From assembly GCA_028717825.1 (NCBI GenBank), contig JAQUNB010000034.1, positions 1-8,911 on the forward strand: a stretch of DNA of 8,911 bases, given 5' to 3'. Origin of the DNA: Candidatus Omnitrophota bacterium. GTDB lineage: Bacteria > Omnitrophota > Gorgyraeia > Tantalellales > Tantalellaceae. The position numbers and the translations under genes are program-made. Of the stretch, positions 6,251 through 8,911 are shown piece after piece. Position 1 is the stretch's first letter. Each line of letters opens with the position of its first letter. Under the pieces are notes generated by a model. That model was not told the DNA's origin and ran no database searches. It was given only the letters and a program-made list of their open reading frames with translations.

Positions 6251-7258
6251 ATGCAACGAATAACAATATCACATGGAAGCGGCGGGAAAGTAACGCACGA
6301 GCTTATTAACGGGCTCTTTGTTAAGCATTTTAAAAATAATATCCTTGATAAGAAGGAAGACTCGGCTGTATTTGAATTAGCAAAGATCCGCAGAGTGGCT
6401 TTTACGACCGATTCGTATGTCGTTAAACCAATATTTTTTCCCGGCGGCGATATCGGGAAACTTGCGGTCTGCGGGACGGTGAATGATATCGCGGTTTCCG
6501 GTGCTTCTCCAAAGTATATTAGCTCGGCTTTTATTATAGAGGAAGGGTTTGCCGTAAGTGACCTTGAGAGGATCGTAAAGTCCATGGCTCTTTGGGCGGG
6601 GAAAGCCGGGGTTAAGATCGTCGCGGGAGACACCAAAGTCGTTGAAAAAAAAGAAGCGGACGGCATTTTTATCAACACCTCCGGGATAGGTGTTTTCGAG
6701 AAAGATATTATTTGCGGGGTAGAAAAAATAAGGATAGGCGATAAGATTATAATAAGCGGTACCATCGGTGATCATGGTGTCGCGATACTTAAAGAAAGAC
6801 AGGGGCTTTCTTTTAAGAGCAGGATAGAAAGTGACGCGGCGCCGCTCGGGGGCATGATAGGAAAAATCATGGAGAAAACAAACGGTGTGAAGTTCATGCG
6901 CGATCCGACCAGAGGCGGCGTGGCCACAACCTTAAATGAGATAATTCGTGGATCGAATATGGGTATACTTATTGAAGAGGAAAAAATACCGGTGGCAAAG
7001 GAAGTGAGGGCCGCCTGCGAGCTTTTAGGGCTCGATCCGCTTTACATAGCGAATGAAGGTAAGGTAATGATCATTGTTGACCCTAAAGAAGAAAAGAAAG
7101 TTTTAACGATTCTAAAAGGCCATGAATACGGCAAAAACGCCCAAACGATAGGCGACGTTGCCCATAGATATCCGGGCAAGGTTTGTCTTAAAACAAAATA
7201 CGGTGTTACGCGGATAATCGATATGCTGACAGGCGAGCAACTGCCGCGGATCTGTTGA
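6251..7258 (+). CDS. hypE: Hydrogenase maturation protein HypE (carbamoyl dehydratase)
   Basis: HypE receives a carbamoyl group from HypF on its C-terminal cysteine, dehydrates it with ATP to a thiocyanate, and passes cyanide to the HypCD-bound iron. This PurM/SelD-like ATPase shows SHGSGGK (7-13), a TTDSYVVKPIFFPGGDIGKL stretch, GTVNDIAVSGA, AGDTKVV, a conserved RDPTRGGVATTLNE loop and ANEGK. The protein ends exactly in LPRIC, leaving the catalytic Cys335 as the last residue. At 335 residues it is complete. The ribosome site is modest (GGTGAAGG just upstream of the ATG). It is separated from hypD by 178 bp carrying a long palindrome, unlike the overlapping gene pairs elsewhere in the operon. 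Confidence 0.96.
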   Translation: MQRITISHGSGGKVTHELINGLFVKHFKNNILDKKEDSAVFELAKIRRVAFTTDSYVVKPIFFPGGDIGKLAVCGTVNDIAVSGASPKYISSAFIIEEGFAVSDLERIVKSMALWAGKAGVKIVAGDTKVVEKKEADGIFINTSGIGVFEKDIICGVEKIRIGDKIIISGTIGDHGVAILKERQGLSFKSRIESDAAPLGGMIGKIMEKTNGVKFMRDPTRGGVATTLNEIIRGSNMGILIEEEKIPVAKEVRAACELLGLDPLYIANEGKVMIIVDPKEEKKVLTILKGHEYGKNAQTIGDVAHRYPGKVCLKTKYGVTRIIDMLTGEQLPRIC

Positions 7259-7260
7259 CG

Positions 7261-7340
7261 GTGGCGGTACGGATAGAACGTATATAGTTGACATGGTGAC
7301 GATGCGCTTTTAGAACGTATGTGGTAAATAGTGGCGGTGG
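7261..7340. repeat. Paired short direct repeats in the hypE-hypA gap
   Basis: GTGGCGGT occurs at 7261-7268 and 7331-7338, and TAGAACGTAT at 7274-7283 and 7311-7320. The stretch therefore looks like partial internal duplication, starting immediately after the hypE stop. This is the first part of a 364-bp gap between hypE and the chosen hypA start; no gene is supported in that gap. Confidence 0.5.
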
Positions 7341-7341
7341 A

Positions 7342-7376
7342 GACGAAGGACGAGAGACGATGGACGAAAGACGATC
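7342..7376. repeat. Five tandem GACGANN heptamers
   Basis: GACGAAG, GACGAGA, GACGATG, GACGAAA and GACGATC follow one another without a break, each 7 bp long with GACGA fixed and the last two bases variable. A further GACGAAG occurs at 7394-7400. The period is not a multiple of three, so this is unlikely to encode a protein repeat. It looks like a small decayed tandem repeat in noncoding DNA. Confidence 0.6.
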
Positions 7377-7428
7377 GTTCGCTACGCTCACTAGGACGAA
7401 GGGCGCAGAAAGAAATAACAATAAAAAT

Positions 7429-7495
7429 TGTCATTCCTGCGAAAGCAGGAATCTATTAATATTTTTATTAGATCCCCGCTTTCGCGGGGATGACA
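7429..7495. repeat. Twin-hairpin inverted repeat element
   Basis: Two 27-bp arms (7429-7455 and 7469-7495) are inverted copies of each other around a 13-bp AT-rich centre. Each arm is also a hairpin: ATTCCTGC-GAAA-GCAGGAAT on the left and ATCCCCGC-TTTC-GCGGGGAT on the right. Where the arms differ, the change is matched on both sides of each hairpin, so self-pairing is kept. Sequences of this TCATTCC(C/T)GCGAAAGC type are widespread dispersed palindromes in bacterial genomes. Readings through it give spurious proteins containing phrases such as LDPRFRGDD, which should not be annotated. Confidence 0.8.
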
Positions 7496-7507
7496 GGCGG
7501 GGGTTGA

Positions 7508-7532
7508 ATCCCTGCTAAGAACATGCGGGGAT
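7508..7532. repeat. Degenerate third hairpin of the same repeat type
   Basis: ATCCCTGC (7508-7515) pairs with GCGGGGAT (7525-7532), one wobble, around a 9-nt loop. The arms echo the neighbouring twin-hairpin repeat, so this is probably a decayed or partial extra copy. The rest of the gap to hypA (7533-7622) includes CTACTGTAG (7552-7560) and a GGCGAAAGC fragment (7565-7573). No gene or clear promoter was seen there. Confidence 0.5.
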
Positions 7533-7622
7533 GATACTGGGGAGTCGCGAACTACTGTAGCCTTGGCGAAAGCAGAAAACCCGAACGACAAGTCACGAGA
7601 CACGATAGGAATTACGCAACCG

Positions 7623-7967
7623 ATGCATGAAATAAAACTTACTGAGAATATAGTCGCGATACTTGAGCGAGAAGTCGCAAGTCCCGAGGTGGGCCGGGTC
7701 AAAAAGGTTCATCTCGAAGTCGGCCGGCTCAGGTACATCGTCCCAGAGATAATGCAGACGGCTTTTATAAATATACCCAAAAGTGAAAAATTGGAGAAAG
7801 CCGTACTCGAGATAAAAACCCTGCCGCTAGAGATAAAGTGTCAGACGTGTGGCGCGGTAAGTATGCTGAAAGATTTTCGCAGCGATTTTATCTGCGGAAA
7901 ATGTTCGTCCGAAGATGTAAAAATAGTCTCAGGAGATGAATTTAATATAACAGGGATCGAGTGGTGA
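7623..7967 (+). CDS. hypA: Hydrogenase nickel insertion protein HypA
   Basis: HypA delivers nickel with HypB to the hydrogenase large subunit. The start at 7623 is chosen over the in-frame ATG at 7563 because it gives the required N-terminus MHE, whose amino group and His2 bind nickel. The upstream 20 codons would run through repeat-derived sequence. The 114-residue length is normal for the family. A structural zinc site is visible as CQTC (C73, C76) and CGKC (C91, C94), close to the spacing in E. coli HypA. LEVGRLRYIVPE and LEIKC are typical family segments. An AGGA lies about 12 nt before the ATG, so the ribosome site is only fair. hypB follows after 4 bp. Confidence 0.94.
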   Translation: MHEIKLTENIVAILEREVASPEVGRVKKVHLEVGRLRYIVPEIMQTAFINIPKSEKLEKAVLEIKTLPLEIKCQTCGAVSMLKDFRSDFICGKCSSEDVKIVSGDEFNITGIEW

Positions 7968-7971
7968 AAAA

Positions 7972-8643
7972 ATGGCATTTAAGGTCATCAAAGAGAGTAT
8001 ATTAAAATATAACGACGACATAGCAGAAAATATAAGGACGCTGCTTAAGGAAAAAAAGATACTGATGGTCAATATTATCTCTTCGCCCGGCGCGGGGAAA
8101 ACAACGTTTCTTGAAAAAGTGGGACCTATGTTAGGGAGAAAAGGCATCCGTTTTGCGATAATCACGGGCGATTGTTTTACCTCGCGTGACGCAGAAAGGA
8201 TAGACGCGTTGGGGCTCGAGGTCGTCCAGATAAATACAGGAGGCGCTTGTCATATTGACGCCGCGCTTGTAAAAAACGCGCTCGAAGAGATCAATATTAG
8301 CGGTAAAGACTTGATAATAGTGGAGAATGTCGGGAACTTGGTGTGCCCGGCGGAATTTGACATTGGGGAGGATATGAAAATAGCTTTCTTGAGCACTGCG
8401 GAAGGCGCCGACAAACCTTTAAAATATCCTTTGGTCATAAAAGAAAGCAAACTGGCGGTAGTGAACAAAGTGGACCTATTAAAATATGTGGATTTCGATA
8501 TGGATTTTAGCGAGAAATGTATCAGGCAGATAAATCCCGGTCTTGAAGTAATAAAAATATCGTGTAAGAGCGGCGAAGGGATTGAGCGCGTTCTGGAATG
8601 GATAAAAAATAAGATAAAAATCAAGAAGGAGAATGTTTTATGA
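7972..8643 (+). CDS. hypB: Hydrogenase nickel insertion GTPase HypB
   Basis: HypB is the SIMIBI-class GTPase that powers nickel transfer with HypA. The P-loop SSPGAGKTT spans 37-45, the switch region reads GDCFTSRDAERI from 66, and NKVD (165-168) gives guanine specificity. The G-domain metal site is complete: C93 and H94 in GGACHID and C125 in NLVCPAEFD, with the same spacing as C166, H167 and C198 of E. coli HypB. The N-terminal CxxCGC high-affinity nickel motif and the histidine-rich stretch seen in some HypBs are absent, so this is the short 223-residue form without nickel storage. It starts 4 bp after hypA and its stop overlaps the next start as ATGA. Confidence 0.95.
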   Translation: MAFKVIKESILKYNDDIAENIRTLLKEKKILMVNIISSPGAGKTTFLEKVGPMLGRKGIRFAIITGDCFTSRDAERIDALGLEVVQINTGGACHIDAALVKNALEEINISGKDLIIVENVGNLVCPAEFDIGEDMKIAFLSTAEGADKPLKYPLVIKESKLAVVNKVDLLKYVDFDMDFSEKCIRQINPGLEVIKISCKSGEGIERVLEWIKNKIKIKKENVL

Positions 8644-8911
8644 GGTATTTTTACCTGGAAAAGAAAGATCTGGGCAAATTCGTGGATCTTCTTAAGGAAC
8701 AAGGGAACAAGGTTGTCGCGCCCTGTAAGAAAGAGAATCAGTATGTCTTTGCCGAAGTAACTAGTGCGGCGGAGATGACGCTCGAATATATCCCGACAAT
8801 ACTTCCTCCCAAGAAATATTTTTTTCCTCAAACTGAAAAACTTGGATCTTTTAAGCTTAATGATGTTAAGTTCGGCGACACTTCGCTCGAGATAATCCCA
8901 ACAGTTGTTTT
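8640..8911 (+). CDS. N-terminus of a group 3b NiFe hydrogenase (sulfhydrogenase) beta/iron-sulfur subunit, cut by the window end
   Basis: An open frame begins at an ATG overlapping the hypB stop (ATGA) and runs without a stop for 90 codons to the window edge. The visible protein begins MRYFYLEKKDLGKFVDLLKE, and LPPKKYFFPQTE (55-66) is the recognisable family motif. It matches the N-terminal region of the HydB/AsrA-like 4Fe-4S subunits that accompany group 3b bidirectional hydrogenases and anaerobic sulfite reductase-type complexes. The iron-sulfur cysteine motifs would lie beyond the window, so they cannot be checked. Directly following hypAB it is most likely the first structural hydrogenase gene (hydB), with diaphorase, small and large subunits expected next. 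An AsrA-like subunit is the main alternative. Confidence 0.7.
   Translation, partial: MRYFYLEKKDLGKFVDLLKEQGNKVVAPCKKENQYVFAEVTSAAEMTLEYIPTILPPKKYFFPQTEKLGSFKLNDVKFGDTSLEIIPTVV

Noticed and set aside
6028..6765. 245-codon open frame on the minus strand across hypD-hypE
   Set aside because: It lies mostly antisense to hypE, has no recognisable family or ribosome site, and crosses the intergenic palindrome. The + strand reading is clearly HypE.
7321..7518. 65-codon + strand frame in the hypE-hypA gap
   Set aside because: Its translation is made from the heptamer and twin-hairpin repeats (phrases such as LDPRFRGDD), a known type of spurious protein from dispersed palindromes.
7563..7622. 20-residue N-terminal extension of HypA
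   Set aside because: It would bury the nickel-binding MHE terminus and is encoded by intergenic repeat-like sequence.
7391..7702. 103-codon minus-strand frame over the same repeats
   Set aside because: Same repeat-derived content (RESGDL, FRRND) read from the other strand, and it overlaps the true hypA start.

Overview
The window reads as one strand of an uncultured, probably strictly anaerobic bacterium. All supported genes are on the + strand and none is broken. The only lineage hints are dispersed palindromic repeats and a redox-controlled hydrogenase cluster. These would suit a candidate-phylum anaerobe (for example Margulisbacteria/WOR-1 or Omnitrophota), but that is a weak guess.

Region 1 (about 1-2725) is a surface-polysaccharide block. 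A small membrane protein is followed directly by a protein whose N-terminal membrane domain is a paralogue of it and whose C-terminal half is a CpsB/YwqE-type PHP-family tyrosine phosphatase. GDP-mannose 4,6-dehydratase (gmd) follows after 21 bp. A strong hairpin terminator ends this block.

Region 2 (about 2807-8911) is a hydrogenase-maturation operon: rex, hypF (C-terminal half only), hypC, hypD, hypE, hypA, hypB, and the start of an iron-sulfur subunit that looks like the beta subunit of a group 3b NiFe (sulf)hydrogenase. A near-consensus promoter (TTGACA, 17 bp, TATATT) begins just after the terminator. A good Rex operator lies between that promoter and rex, so the NAD(H)-sensing repressor probably controls itself and at least the first part of the operon. 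The encoded proteins would build the Fe(CN)2CO ligands (HypF, HypE, HypC, HypD) and insert nickel (HypA, HypB) for the hydrogenase that begins at the window edge.

The genes are tightly coupled at rex/hypF, hypC/hypD, hypA/hypB and hypB/hydB. Three gaps (hypF-hypC, hypD-hypE, hypE-hypA) are instead filled by three different kinds of repeat: 10-bp phased TAAC/GTTA units, a 100-bp nested palindrome, and a patchwork of direct repeats, heptamers and twin hairpins. The points most worth a second look are the membrane-domain/phosphatase fusion beside its paralogue, the half-length HypF, the Rex operator, and the repeat-filled gaps. I did not find a wholly unknown multi-gene system.
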